Assembly (NCBI GenBank): GCA_001507915.1
Contig: LGER01000003.1
Location: 1-64,000 of the forward strand
Source of the DNA: Desulfonauticus sp. 38_4375
GTDB lineage: Bacteria > Desulfobacterota > Desulfovibrionia > Desulfovibrionales > Desulfonatronovibrionaceae
Direction of reading: 5' to 3'
Length of the DNA stretch: 64,000 bases
The notes under the pieces were generated by a model. It did no database searches and was not told where the DNA came from. It saw nothing but the letters and a program-made list of their open reading frames with translations. A program made the translations under genes and the position numbers. How positions within the stretch are numbered: position 1 is the stretch's first letter; each line of letters starts with the position of its first letter. Below, piece after piece: positions 45,773 through 54,597 of the stretch.

Positions 45773-45979
45773 TCACCTGTCGCTATGGAGCGCAGCAGAT
45801 TGATGGTCAACTGGAGCATTTTGTGTGGTGTCTATTTCAGGACTTATGTATTCAATTTTACCGTCTTTCCAAATTGGCACTTTTAAATTTCTCTTTTTTG
45901 CTTCTTCTATAGCCTTAAATGCGGCTCTCTTTAATGCCTTTAGTCCTAACAAGACATGGTCATCAAATTTATTTTCCAT
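45773..45979 (-). CDS. small partner of the zeta-like kinase (possible antitoxin)
   Basis: The 68-aa product from the ATG at 45979 has an N-terminal amphipathic helix (LLGLKALKRAAFKAIEEAKKRN) and a conserved-type tail VPIWKDGKIEYISPE. Small proteins of this pattern accompany zeta-toxin-like ATPases in many genomes. The ATG sits inside the last codons of the kinase gene (11-nt overlap). The last ~15 residues look like read-through into flanking DNA. Antitoxin activity is inferred from context only. Confidence 0.6.
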   Translation of the reverse strand: MENKFDDHVLLGLKALKRAAFKAIEEAKKRNLKVPIWKDGKIEYISPEIDTTQNAPVDHQSAALHSDR

Positions 45980-46511
45980 TATATCCACCCGATTTATCAA
46001 CAATAATTGGTTTAGGTCCAGATGTATCATACACTACCCAACCATCACACAAAGGTTTATAAATCTCCTGAAAATTCTTCCAACTTCGGTGAAAACGACG
46101 CCTGATGTCTTCTACGGGCACATCATGGCCCCCTTCAGCTACACGTAATTTCACACGCTCTATTGCCAGATCCACCGAAGCCAATTTTAAAAAATAAATG
46201 AATACCCTGTAACCTTTCGCCTTCATATATTTGATTTTCTTGGTATAAGTTCTTCCAGATAATGTGGTTTCAAAAGCAAATGATTCTCCTTTTTGAATGC
46301 ATCGGTCTATCAGTTCAAGCATCAATTTGCCAGCCCTTATTGCTGCTACTTCAGGTCGAAATGGAGATAATCCTGTTGCTATCAAATCGGCATTTATAAA
46401 ATTTAAACATTTAGCATCCTTTGGCAAAAATTCTTCTGCAAACGTAGTTTTACCAGCTCCGTTTGGTCCAGCTATGATATAGCAAGTTTTAATCATCTCT
46501 CTGTTTTTCAC
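45969..46511 (-). CDS. zeta-toxin-like P-loop kinase
   Basis: The 180-aa protein has Walker A IIAGPNGAGKTTFAEEFL (about residues 12-29), NADLIATGLSPF for the substrate site, and AFETTLSGRTYTKKI with the Thr/Ser-Gly-Arg of the zeta family. Zeta toxins phosphorylate UDP-sugars; short chromosomal relatives are less well defined. The GTG start is preceded by GAGG; an ATG five codons later is also possible. It is paired with a small overlapping gene. It appears intact in an otherwise decayed region. Confidence 0.75.
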   Translation of the reverse strand: MKNREMIKTCYIIAGPNGAGKTTFAEEFLPKDAKCLNFINADLIATGLSPFRPEVAAIRAGKLMLELIDRCIQKGESFAFETTLSGRTYTKKIKYMKAKGYRVFIYFLKLASVDLAIERVKLRVAEGGHDVPVEDIRRRFHRSWKNFQEIYKPLCDGWVVYDTSGPKPIIVDKSGGYNGK

Positions 46512-46597
46512 TTAACCTCATTATTCACTTGCCATTATGAAACAAAACCAAATACCTTAGCTGATTGGGAGCCTACGTGCACCCGATTGTTGCGTTT

Positions 46598-46834
46598 TTA
46601 AAATGGACATATACTTTTTATAAAATTAGCTAATATATTAGTCCTATTGTCAATGTCGGTCTTAGTAAAAGATCCTCTTCTGCTAATTTGAGACGATACC
46701 TCATTACTCATTTTAAAAATACTTCTATCAAAAATAGATGTTTTGTCCATTGGCGTTTTATCTCTTGCAGAACTATTTAAACTTTTTTCTAAAATAGTCA
46801 AATTTCCAAGGCCCAATATCCCAACATGTCAGGG
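46598..46834 (-). pseudogene. C-terminal relic of a GmrSD/DUF262-DUF1524-type restriction protein
   Basis: The 72-codon frame from a TTG at 46816 reads GLGNLTILEKSLNSSARDK, then IFDRSIFKMSNE and NRTNILANFIKSICPF. This matches the extreme C-terminus of DUF1524 proteins, with the conserved HRLGNLTLL...LNSS...K pattern. Upstream there is an in-frame TGA immediately before the aligned His (HVGIL), and no further homologous sequence is seen. The N-terminal NTPase and the HNH-like catalytic part are gone. GmrSD-type enzymes restrict modified phage DNA. Confidence 0.6.
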
Positions 46835-46945
46835 AAGATGTCGCCTAGGCTAGTTTAAGATGAGGGTATATTAGTTCTCTTATCTTGTTATCCTTCCCCC
46901 TCGGGGAAAGGGAAAATTTCAACCTGGGCGGTAGGAGATTTTTTT

Positions 46946-47119
46946 ATGGTTTACTCTTCTGATAACATTAAAGAAAGTGTATTTAACCAGTTTTTTGTAT
47001 CCTCAAAATATCCAGAGTGCTGGTTTGAAAATGTTTGCAATCCAGATTCAGTCTTTACAGTAGACTTTAATTTAGTTGATGACCACCACTACAAACTGGT
47101 TGTTTGCTGGATAAAATGA
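46946..47119 (+). CDS. possible small protein (57 aa), unrecognised
   Basis: An ATG preceded by AGGAGA at 7 nt opens a 57-codon frame with balanced composition (YPECWFENVCNPD, VDDHHYKLVVCW) unlike the AT-biased surroundings. It contains three cysteines and two tryptophans. I recognise no family; it may be the N-terminal remnant of a longer gene. Upstream is a GC-rich hairpin (CCTTCCCC/GGGGAAAGG near 46891-46911). Confidence 0.35.
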   Translation: MVYSSDNIKESVFNQFFVSSKYPECWFENVCNPDSVFTVDFNLVDDHHYKLVVCWIK

Positions 47120-47530
47120 CATAGTCTTTGGCGAAATCTTTATTGACAAGTTTTTGTTATCAAAATAATAAACTTAGATAATAAAAGTAAAATGAGGTTA
47201 TAAGAAATATTAGCCAGCTTTGTTGCCTTAAGTTTTTACCAATCTGAAATAGCAATTAATCTCTTTGAATTCTTAGCTGTAAACCGTGAATAGTGAATTA
47301 GTAGTTTAAAAATGTATATAGTTTTTTGATTGTTTAATGATAGATGTTGTAAAGTATATATCTCTAATACCACAATGTTATATTTATTTTTTTGAGCTAA
47401 AATTAATTTTATAATTAGGTATAAAAAAATTGTAAAGTAAGTTATAATAATATGTTAACAAATTTTAAAAAATTTGGTTATAAATATATTTAATACTCTT
47501 TAAAGGGTTAGATTAAAATATTAATAATAG
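47120..47530. other. non-coding AT-rich stretch with a promoter-like element
   Basis: No gene is seen. A TTGACA (47143-47148), 17-nt spacer and TAATAA (47166-47171) resemble a sigma-70 promoter pointing toward the mntA relic about 360 bp away. The rest is mostly A/T homopolymer-rich DNA. Confidence 0.4.
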
Positions 47531-47824
47531 AATAGATGTAAACATAATAGAGACAAAATTAAGAGAGAATAAAGAATATATAAAAAAGTTTTTTATGTTA
47601 AAGAAATAGGGATACTTGGGTTATTTGTTAGAGGAGAGCAGTCTTCAATTAGTTATGTAGATATTCTTGTGGAATTTAAAAAAGGTCATAAAGATTTTTT
47701 TAATTATATTAAACTAAAATGCTATCTTGAAAAACTTTTGGAGAGGAAAGTAGATCTTGTTATAAAAAATGCTCTTAAATCTAGACTGCGGAAAATGATT
47801 CTTAGTGAGGTTGAGTATGTCTAA
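47531..47824 (+). pseudogene. decayed MntA-like nucleotidyltransferase (antitoxin of HepT)
   Basis: Two overlapping frames together spell an MntA protein: IDVNIIETKLRENKEYIKK, then after a shift near 47590 FYVKEIGILGLFVRGEQ, VDILVEFKKGHKDFF, YLEKLLERKVDLV and LSEVEYV. The catalytic GSx10DxD motif is destroyed: Ser is Leu (TTA at 47621-47623) and the first Asp is Tyr (TAT at 47654-47656). The stop overlaps the start of the HepT relic, the normal mntA-hepT arrangement. Confidence 0.78.
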
Positions 47825-48178
47825 ATAAAGGGAGTGTATATTTTTTATAGAAGATATTTTAATTTGCATTGAAAAGATAGAAAGGTATACAAACAACATT
47901 TCTTTTGATGAGTTTTGCAAAAATGAGATGGTGGTTGATGCAGTCATAAGAAATTTTGAAGTAATTGGTGAAGTAGTAAAAAGAATTCCTTTATAAATAA
48001 AAATAAAATATTCAGATGTGGAATGGAAAGAAGCTGCAGGTTTCGAGATGTTTTGATTCATGATTATTTTGGTATTGATATAGAATCTATCTGGGATACC
48101 CTAAAAAATAATATTCTTTCCTTCAAAAAACAGATCGCAAAAGCTTTAGAATCTGAAAAGGCCCTAGCTACAAAATAA
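47817..48178 (+). pseudogene. decayed HepT-like (HEPN/DUF86) toxin gene
   Basis: The reconstructed protein reads IEDILICIEKIERYTNNISF, AVIRNFEVIGEVVKRIP, KYSDVEWKEAAGF, then RDVLIHDYFGIDIESIW. It carries stops at 47826-47828 (fourth codon) and 47994-47996, and a one-base loss near 48041-48043. The HEPN RNase motif R-x4-H survives as RDVLIH (48044-48061) but is out of frame with the start. HepT toxins are RNases neutralised by MntA AMPylation. Confidence 0.85.
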
Positions 48179-48314
48179 AGAAATTGATTTTTCCATCATT
48201 AAGTTTATTTGGATCATTTTTTTACTTTTAAACTCTTGATTAGAAAAAATTTGCTTTATATCTATTAATGTTTTTTGATATTAAAAATAACTACATTTTA
48301 TAAATTTTATAAAC

Positions 48315-50024
48315 TTAAGTTCTTTTAAAAAGGGCATGAAACATTTCTGCCCTGAGGGGGAGAGAGGTAGGTCTTCCGTGGGGGCAAAAGGAGTTGTTGG
48401 GGCATCTTTGCCATTTTAAAATAAGACCCAGGGCTTCATCTGTAGTTAAAGTGGCTTTGGCCTTTATACTTCCTTTACAGGCCATAATCTTTAATAGCTC
48501 TTCGTATTTATCTATTTTTTTCACCAATATTTCTTTGAGAAAAGAGGTGCTTTGTTCTGGGGTAAGCAAGCCAGGTATGGCTTTTAAGTGCAGGATATTT
48601 TCTTTTAATTCACCACTAAATCCAAGTTCACTTAAATAGCCAAAAAGTTCTTGAAAGCATTCCTGCTCAGATAGAGAGAGTTTTATAGTTAGAGGTAAAA
48701 GCAAATGTTTTTTTTCAATTTTTTTGTTTTTTAACTCTTCAAACAAAATGCGTTCATGTACAGCATGTTGATCTAAAAGTAAAAAATTTTCCCTATCTTT
48801 TAAGAGTAAATAGGTGGAATCTATTTGTCCCAGATAAATTAAATTATCTTTTTGGGCAGGTTCAGAGTATTTTTCTTCCAGACCTTCCAGACTGGTTGGA
48901 GTGTAGGGAGCTTTATTTTCAGCAACTTCTTTTACTTCAGAAATATCTTTTTCTGTTAAAGGTAAAGAAAATTCTTTTTTATCCATTAGAGCTGGCTTTA
49001 TTTCTTCTTTTACTTCAAAAGAATAGGTTATTTTAGGACTTAAAACCTGTTCTAAAGCTTTTTTGACCAGGCTAAAAATTAGACCTTCTTCTGTAAAACG
49101 TACTTCTGTTTTTGCTGGGTGTACATTTACATCCACCAATTCTGGAGGAATGTGGATAAAGAGAAGAGTTTGGGGAAATTCATTGCGTAAAATTTTTCCT
49201 GCATAAGCTTCTCTAATAGCTTTTAAAATAATTTTATCCTGCACAGGCCTATTGTTGACATATACAAATATTCTATTTGCTCTAGCCTGGATGGATTCTG
49301 GCTTACTGGTATATCCAGAAATGGTTATATCTTCTTTTTTCAGATTAAAGTCTAAGAGATTTTGGGTTATGGATTCAGGCCAGATTTTTTGAAGGCGCAA
49401 TAAGGGCTTTTCCTGCTTGTAAAAGTGTAAATGCTCTTTTCCCTCAACAAATAAAAGAAATTCCACCTGGGTGTGCGGCAAGGCTTCCCGAATAAAGGCC
49501 TGGATACATTTATTTTTCTCAGTAGCAGGAGTTTTTAAGAATTTTAGCCTGGCAGGTACATTTAAAAAAAGGTTTTCCACTTTGACTCTGGTTCCAGGGG
49601 GATGGCTTAAGGGGTATTTTTTTAAAAGCTGTCCAAAATGGACCTCTACAGCCATGCCACTTTCCTGCTCTAGAGTTTTAGAGCTTAAACTGAGCTGAGA
49701 TACTGAGGCAATGGAAGGAAGGGCTTCCCCTCTAAAACCATAGGTAGAGATGGAAAGCAGGTCGGGGAAAAAGGAGATTTTGCTGGTAGCATGTCTGGTA
49801 AGGGCTAATTCCAGTTCTTCCTCCGGGATGCCCACTCCATTATCTTCTACCTGGATGAGCTCTAACCCACCTCTTTGGAGATAGACTTTTATGGAAGTGG
49901 CCAGGGCGTCCAAACTGTTTTCCAGGAGTTCTTTTAAGACACTAGCTGGTCTTTCTACTACTTCTCCTGCTGCAATTTGGTTTTGTACTTCTGGAGGCAG
50001 GACTTTTATGGAGGGACGGAGCAT
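48315..50024 (-). CDS. mutL: DNA mismatch repair protein MutL
   Basis: The 569-aa protein has the GHKL ATPase motifs IAAGEVVERPASVLKELLENSLDA, VEDNGVGIP, ATSKI and GFRGEALPSI in the first ~110 residues. The S5-like transducer domain follows, then a linker of ~80 residues and the C-terminal dimerisation domain (LLLDQHAVHERILFEEL, CPHGRPTSL). It links MutS mismatch recognition to downstream nucleases. It overlaps lptD by one base. Confidence 0.95.
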   Translation of the reverse strand: MLRPSIKVLPPEVQNQIAAGEVVERPASVLKELLENSLDALATSIKVYLQRGGLELIQVEDNGVGIPEEELELALTRHATSKISFFPDLLSISTYGFRGEALPSIASVSQLSLSSKTLEQESGMAVEVHFGQLLKKYPLSHPPGTRVKVENLFLNVPARLKFLKTPATEKNKCIQAFIREALPHTQVEFLLFVEGKEHLHFYKQEKPLLRLQKIWPESITQNLLDFNLKKEDITISGYTSKPESIQARANRIFVYVNNRPVQDKIILKAIREAYAGKILRNEFPQTLLFIHIPPELVDVNVHPAKTEVRFTEEGLIFSLVKKALEQVLSPKITYSFEVKEEIKPALMDKKEFSLPLTEKDISEVKEVAENKAPYTPTSLEGLEEKYSEPAQKDNLIYLGQIDSTYLLLKDRENFLLLDQHAVHERILFEELKNKKIEKKHLLLPLTIKLSLSEQECFQELFGYLSELGFSGELKENILHLKAIPGLLTPEQSTSFLKEILVKKIDKYEELLKIMACKGSIKAKATLTTDEALGLILKWQRCPNNSFCPHGRPTSLPLRAEMFHALFKRT

Positions 50025-52270
50025 TATTTTCCCCCAAAGGAGCCAAGATTGAGCAGATTGACCATAACCTGGAAACGGTCTTCATAATCGGTTCTGGAGA
50101 AAGTGAACTCCAGACTAAAGCATTGATGCAGGTAAGTAAGGATTAAGGTTTTTTCCAGGTCTCTATCTGCTACCAAATCGTGTCTAAAGAGGAGGGAGAT
50201 TTTCCAGCGAGGAATAAAGAGAATATCTCCTCCCCATTTAAGAATTTTTACTTCTTCAGTGCGTTTACGGGTATATTCATCTATTTCCCTTTCAAAATCC
50301 AGACTAAAAAAGCCACTTAATTTTTCTGGATAAGTAAGTCTTAGGGTATGTTCGTGTTCAGTGATTTTTTTTAAATAAAAGGAATAATAGGTGTTACCTG
50401 TATAGCTAAGGTAAGAGTTAAAATTTAGATTGGCTTCAAGGAGAAGGTCAGAAAAGGGGCGCCTGGGATACTCTTCAAGGTCATTATTTCTTCTGGCTTC
50501 TCTAAAGTTATAGCTTTGCTCCAGCTTTAAGCGCAAAAAATCAAGATATTCTTTTTGCAAGGTGCCATTACTCAAGGTGTCTTTACGCAGGGTAAAAAGA
50601 TTGGTCAGGGAATAGGTAAGTTCTTCTTCTGGCCCCAACCTATCCACAGAGTCAAAATAGGGGAGTTCCCTCTGGTCTTTTTCTGGCCGAAAACTATAGG
50701 TAATTTCTGGCTTTAAATTGTGTTTGAGTTTGCTATAATGGTTTTCTCCTTCGGTTAAAGGCGAGTCCTGCAGGTCGTAGACTTTAAAGAGTTCTGTGTA
50801 GGTATCAAGATTAAAGTCATAGATGTTTCTGGCTTGAATATGACTGTTTTGATCTATGAGAGTACTTTCATTTTCAAATCTATCGATGAGATAAAGGGTT
50901 TCTCTAAAACCCAGTTTGGGGATAATAGTAGTATGCCAGAGTTTAAAAGTCTTACTTATTTTGGGATAAATATCTATCCTTTCTCCTTTGGTTCCATATT
51001 CCCGCCAGAAATAAACCGTATTCAAATTTCCTTCTACATCCAGACCTAAATAGGGAAGAGGAGTTTTGTAAAAACTTAAATCCAGTTCTGGCAGGCGCTG
51101 TACTGTGGGGTCTTTACTGGCCGGGAGGTTGTGATTTTTGTAGTTTAAGTTTTCAGTGTAAACAACTTTGCCTGTAAGAGAAAAATTTTCAAAAGAATGG
51201 AATAAGCTTAAGGTATTGGTCCTGGTCAAATCATCTGTTTCTTCTATATCGCGTCCAAATTCATTTAAAAAATTAGTCCTGCTTTGATTGAAACCAGAAA
51301 GTCCTGTTTTAAATTCCCTTAAATAATTTTGATCTGAGACATAATCCAGATCCAGTTTGAGCTTCCACTCTGGATCAAAGAGAAAAGAATCTATTTTACC
51401 CCGCAACCAATAACGGTCGTGGTTAGGCCTGATAAGGCCATCGTCTTGAAATTCAGATTCTTCGTCGTTTTCAGTGGTAGCTATTTTGGAGTCGTACAAA
51501 TAATCTCCTCTAAGCAAACCTTTGGTTTGGACATTGGGGGTAAACCTGTATTCCAGGCCGCGCATGATTCCCTTCAGGGAATAGTAGTTTTCAAAAAGGG
51601 TCAGGTCTTGCTCAGCATTGATGACCTGGTAATAGGGCTGGTTATAATTAAATCCCTTTTTGGAAGAAGAGCCTATTTCAGGGATGAGTAGGCCGCTTTG
51701 TCTTTTGGTCTTGGCTGGAACGAGTAAAAAGGGAGAGTAGAGTACTGGTGTGTTTTTTATCCTGAACTTTGGATGCCAGAGTTTGGCATAACCTTCTAAG
51801 GTAATTTCTCCAGACTTGGTGCTTAAAGACCAGGCAGGGTGTGTGCCATCACAACTGGTAAGCGTAGCTTCTTCAAACTTATAAATATTTTGACCTTTTT
51901 TTTCTAAATAATCTCCATAGATATAAATATGTTCAGGAGAGATAAAAATTTTCCCCTTTTTTACCCAGCCCACTTTATCTTTTAGATTAAACTCTGCCTC
52001 TTCTCCTTCCAGATAATCATCTTGCCATTTGATTTTTATTTTACCCTTTAAATAGGCCCAGTTGGTGTCTTTGTAATAGCGAATATAGTCTGCAAAAAGA
52101 TAGTCTTTTCCTCTGGTGAGCATTACCCGCCCAAAACCTTCTATATAACCTCCTTTTTCGCTGGCATAGAGTTTGTCCGCTTCTAAATGCCAGGGAAGTT
52201 CTTCTCCATTGGCTGTAGCCAGGTAACTAAAAAAAATTAAAAGTAAAAGGCCAAGACAACGTCTAAACAT
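50024..52270 (-). CDS. lptD: LPS-assembly outer-membrane protein LptD
   Basis: The 748-aa protein has a signal peptide ending near ATANG. A periplasmic beta-jellyroll follows (ADKLYASEKGGYIEGFGRVMLTRG through GDYLEKKGQNIYKFEEATLTSCDG), then a large beta-barrel from ~residue 190 (RQSGLLIPEIGSSSKKGF, PYYQVINAEQDLTL). It inserts lipopolysaccharide into the outer leaflet. It lies between a PhoU-like gene and mutL, overlapping both by a base. Confidence 0.9.
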   Translation of the reverse strand: MFRRCLGLLLLIFFSYLATANGEELPWHLEADKLYASEKGGYIEGFGRVMLTRGKDYLFADYIRYYKDTNWAYLKGKIKIKWQDDYLEGEEAEFNLKDKVGWVKKGKIFISPEHIYIYGDYLEKKGQNIYKFEEATLTSCDGTHPAWSLSTKSGEITLEGYAKLWHPKFRIKNTPVLYSPFLLVPAKTKRQSGLLIPEIGSSSKKGFNYNQPYYQVINAEQDLTLFENYYSLKGIMRGLEYRFTPNVQTKGLLRGDYLYDSKIATTENDEESEFQDDGLIRPNHDRYWLRGKIDSFLFDPEWKLKLDLDYVSDQNYLREFKTGLSGFNQSRTNFLNEFGRDIEETDDLTRTNTLSLFHSFENFSLTGKVVYTENLNYKNHNLPASKDPTVQRLPELDLSFYKTPLPYLGLDVEGNLNTVYFWREYGTKGERIDIYPKISKTFKLWHTTIIPKLGFRETLYLIDRFENESTLIDQNSHIQARNIYDFNLDTYTELFKVYDLQDSPLTEGENHYSKLKHNLKPEITYSFRPEKDQRELPYFDSVDRLGPEEELTYSLTNLFTLRKDTLSNGTLQKEYLDFLRLKLEQSYNFREARRNNDLEEYPRRPFSDLLLEANLNFNSYLSYTGNTYYSFYLKKITEHEHTLRLTYPEKLSGFFSLDFEREIDEYTRKRTEEVKILKWGGDILFIPRWKISLLFRHDLVADRDLEKTLILTYLHQCFSLEFTFSRTDYEDRFQVMVNLLNLGSFGGK

Positions 52271-52950
52271 TATCTAGCAATCATTGCCCTTAGAATATCT
52301 GCACAATTTTCACAGTTATGAGCCATGTCATCTATACATTGAACAAAGTGAATGAGCTGGTAAATATCTTTAAAATCCAAATCAGAGTTGTAAATTTTCA
52401 TGGTCAGTTCTCTTTTGGTCCTTTGAATATTGTGGCGCTCCCTTCTTACTTTACGATAGTGCTCTTTTGTCCCTTCTCTATCCAAATTTTCTCCATGAAC
52501 TAAATCAATAGTTGCCTTTAAAGCTGGTCCTAAAAGTTCAGTAATGGTTGCTACTTCATCAATTAAAAAGATAAGATCTTTTTGAAATTCTTCACTTATT
52601 TTTACCTGACGCATTCCAAGCCATTGTAAGGCATCTTGAGCAGAGTCTAAAATATTGTCTTGAGATTTTGTATAGTTTAAAAATAGAGTTTTATCTACAG
52701 CCATAAACATACTTCTGGGCAAATGATTGCGAATATTACGTTTTATTTTATCAGCATGATTTTCAATTTCATCTATTTCTTTAGTAAGTTCAACAAATTC
52801 TCGACAAGCTCCTCCACCAGATACATAGCACTCTAAAGATTCTTTAATAATTTTTATACAACCTGCTATTTTATCGTAGTGTTCTATTAACTTTTCCATA
52901 GGAGACTTGGGAGCCAAAAGACCAAATAGGGGAAGTTTTAATAGTTTCAT
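52270..52950 (-). CDS. DUF47/PhoU-like phosphate transport accessory protein
   Basis: The 226-aa all-helical protein matches the DUF47 family: MEKLIEHYDKIAGCIKII, ADKIKRNIRNHLPRSMF, LNYTKSQDNILDSAQDALQWL and IDDMAHNCENCADILRAM. Such genes almost always sit beside a Pit transporter, as here (17 nt away), and are thought to regulate it. It overlaps lptD's start by one base. Confidence 0.88.
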   Translation of the reverse strand: MKLLKLPLFGLLAPKSPMEKLIEHYDKIAGCIKIIKESLECYVSGGGACREFVELTKEIDEIENHADKIKRNIRNHLPRSMFMAVDKTLFLNYTKSQDNILDSAQDALQWLGMRQVKISEEFQKDLIFLIDEVATITELLGPALKATIDLVHGENLDREGTKEHYRKVRRERHNIQRTKRELTMKIYNSDLDFKDIYQLIHFVQCIDDMAHNCENCADILRAMIAR

Positions 52951-52966
52951 AATATATCCCTCCTGA

Positions 52967-54202
52967 TTAATATACTATCCATTTTAAAATTTGAAAAAAT
53001 ATAATAGTGGTTAAGGCTGCAAAAGGTACTGTTAAAATCCAGTATAAGAAAATTTTCCAGAGTATTTTAAAGTTTACCGCTGAAAATCCTCTGGCCAAAC
53101 CTACTCCAATTACTGAACCCACTGCTGAGTGGGTAGTGGAGACAGGAAGGCCCAGGTTGGAAGCCAGAAGAACGGTAGTGGCTGCCCCAAAATCCACGGC
53201 AAAACCTCTGGTATTGGTTAAAGTGGTTATTTTTTTACCCACAGTAGCAATTACTTTACGCCCTAATAAATAAATACCTGTGGCAATACCTACTCCTCCT
53301 AAAAGCAAAAAGGATACTGGAACCTGGGCAGTGGGAGAAAAGGTGTGGAGTTTAGCTATGAGATATACTGCTGCTACTGGTCCAACAGCATTGGCTACAT
53401 CATTGGCTCCGTGAGATAGGGCCATATAACAGGAAGTTAGGATTTGGAGGCGTCTAAATATTTCTTCTACACTTTCTGCACTTTTTATGGTTTCAGCAAA
53501 AAGTTTTCTGATTATAAACCTACCTATTATCCAGAAGATAAGTCCTGTAAAAATAATAACTAAAAGAGATTGGTACCAGACAAGATGTAAGTTTTTTCCT
53601 GCAGGTGTTTTGTACAAAAAGGAACCACAGATAAGGGCAAAGGTTATGCCTATCCAGCGTGGTGCCCAGATCTTGGCTTTTTCTAAGTAGTCTCTTTGAA
53701 AAAGTATGTATTTTCGAATATGAGAAAAGACAAAAAATCCAATTAGAGCAGCAAAAAAAGGAGAAATAATCCAGGATAAAACTACTCCTCCCATTTTTCC
53801 CCAGTTGACCACGTTGGGCCCGCCTACCACCAGTCCAAAACCAAAAATACCACCTACAATGGAATGAGTAGAAGAAACAGGCAATCCTCCTAAAGTAGAA
53901 AGTAAGACCCAAAAACCTGCAGAAAGAAGGGCAGCAAACATGCCCAGCATGATGAGCTTGGGATCACTAATGTTACTAGGATTGATAATACCTTTACTTA
54001 TGGTAGCTGTTACCTGAGCGCCAAAAAAAACCGCTCCTACTACATTTAAAATACCAGCAATAAACAGGGCCTGTTTCACAGTAATAGCCCTGGCTCCCAC
54101 TGCTGAAGCCATGGAGTTGGCTACGTCATTGGCTCCAAGGTTAAAGACCATTAAAAAGCCTGCTACCATTGATAAATAAAAAAACACATCAAAAACATTC
54201 AT
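52967..54202 (-). CDS. low-affinity inorganic phosphate transporter, Pit family
   Basis: The 411-aa membrane protein has the duplicated PHO4 signature: FNLGANDVANSMASAVGARAI at the N-terminus and LSHGANDVANAVGPVAAVY in the second half. GLPVSSTHSIVGGIFGFG and NLGLPVSTTHSAVGSVIG are in the pore. It is a metal-phosphate:H+ or Na+ symporter. The DUF47 gene follows 16 nt downstream. Confidence 0.92.
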   Translation of the reverse strand: MNVFDVFFYLSMVAGFLMVFNLGANDVANSMASAVGARAITVKQALFIAGILNVVGAVFFGAQVTATISKGIINPSNISDPKLIMLGMFAALLSAGFWVLLSTLGGLPVSSTHSIVGGIFGFGLVVGGPNVVNWGKMGGVVLSWIISPFFAALIGFFVFSHIRKYILFQRDYLEKAKIWAPRWIGITFALICGSFLYKTPAGKNLHLVWYQSLLVIIFTGLIFWIIGRFIIRKLFAETIKSAESVEEIFRRLQILTSCYMALSHGANDVANAVGPVAAVYLIAKLHTFSPTAQVPVSFLLLGGVGIATGIYLLGRKVIATVGKKITTLTNTRGFAVDFGAATTVLLASNLGLPVSTTHSAVGSVIGVGLARGFSAVNFKILWKIFLYWILTVPFAALTTIIFFQILKWIVY

Positions 54203-54222
54203 GGGCTACACTTACCTCTTTT

Positions 54223-54495
54223 CTAGATTTTTTCAAAAAACATAAGAAGACCCACGACTATAAAGCCAAGTGAAGCCACTTTTTTGATTGTGGCTGTGGG
54301 TAAAAAATTACAAATAAAATCAGCCAAAAGCACCCCCAAAAGACTTACTGAAACCAGTGCCAGAGATGAGCCCAAAAAAACAGTCCAGGGTTTTCTGCTT
54401 TGGGCTGTGAGTAAAACGCAAGCTAGCTGAGTTTTATCTCCCAGCTCAGCCAGGAATAAAGTGGCAAAAGTGGACAGAAAAAGTTTAAAATCCAT
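54223..54495 (-). CDS. GDT1/TMEM165-like (UPF0016) membrane protein, single repeat
   Basis: The 90-aa protein has three helices and one copy of the family motif ELGDKTQ (residues ~17-23). Full-length members have two such repeats; single-repeat forms pair to make the transporter. Family members move Mn2+ or Ca2+. It lies 20 nt upstream of the pit gene in the same direction, and ends before it. A folded leader upstream (54500-54540) was checked and rejected as a yybP-ykoY riboswitch. Confidence 0.82.
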   Translation of the reverse strand: MDFKLFLSTFATLFLAELGDKTQLACVLLTAQSRKPWTVFLGSSLALVSVSLLGVLLADFICNFLPTATIKKVASLGFIVVGLLMFFEKI

Positions 54496-54597
54496 TTTAG
54501 TCCCCTAAAGGAAAGGTTAGGATAAGTTCAAAACCTGGCCTTCCTTAAACAAAAAAGTCTTCTTAATCCAGAAAAAAATAGGCCCATTTATCAAAGC

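Noticed and set aside
46880-46935. GC-rich hairpin (CCTTCCCC/GGGGAAAGG) as a terminator or riboswitch
   Set aside because: No T run and no known riboswitch core; kept only as a note beside the small ORF.
54496-54597. Leader of the GDT1-like gene as a yybP-ykoY (Mn2+) riboswitch
   Set aside because: Only ~100 nt is available and conserved motifs of that riboswitch are not visible; only a nested AAGGAAGG hairpin is seen.
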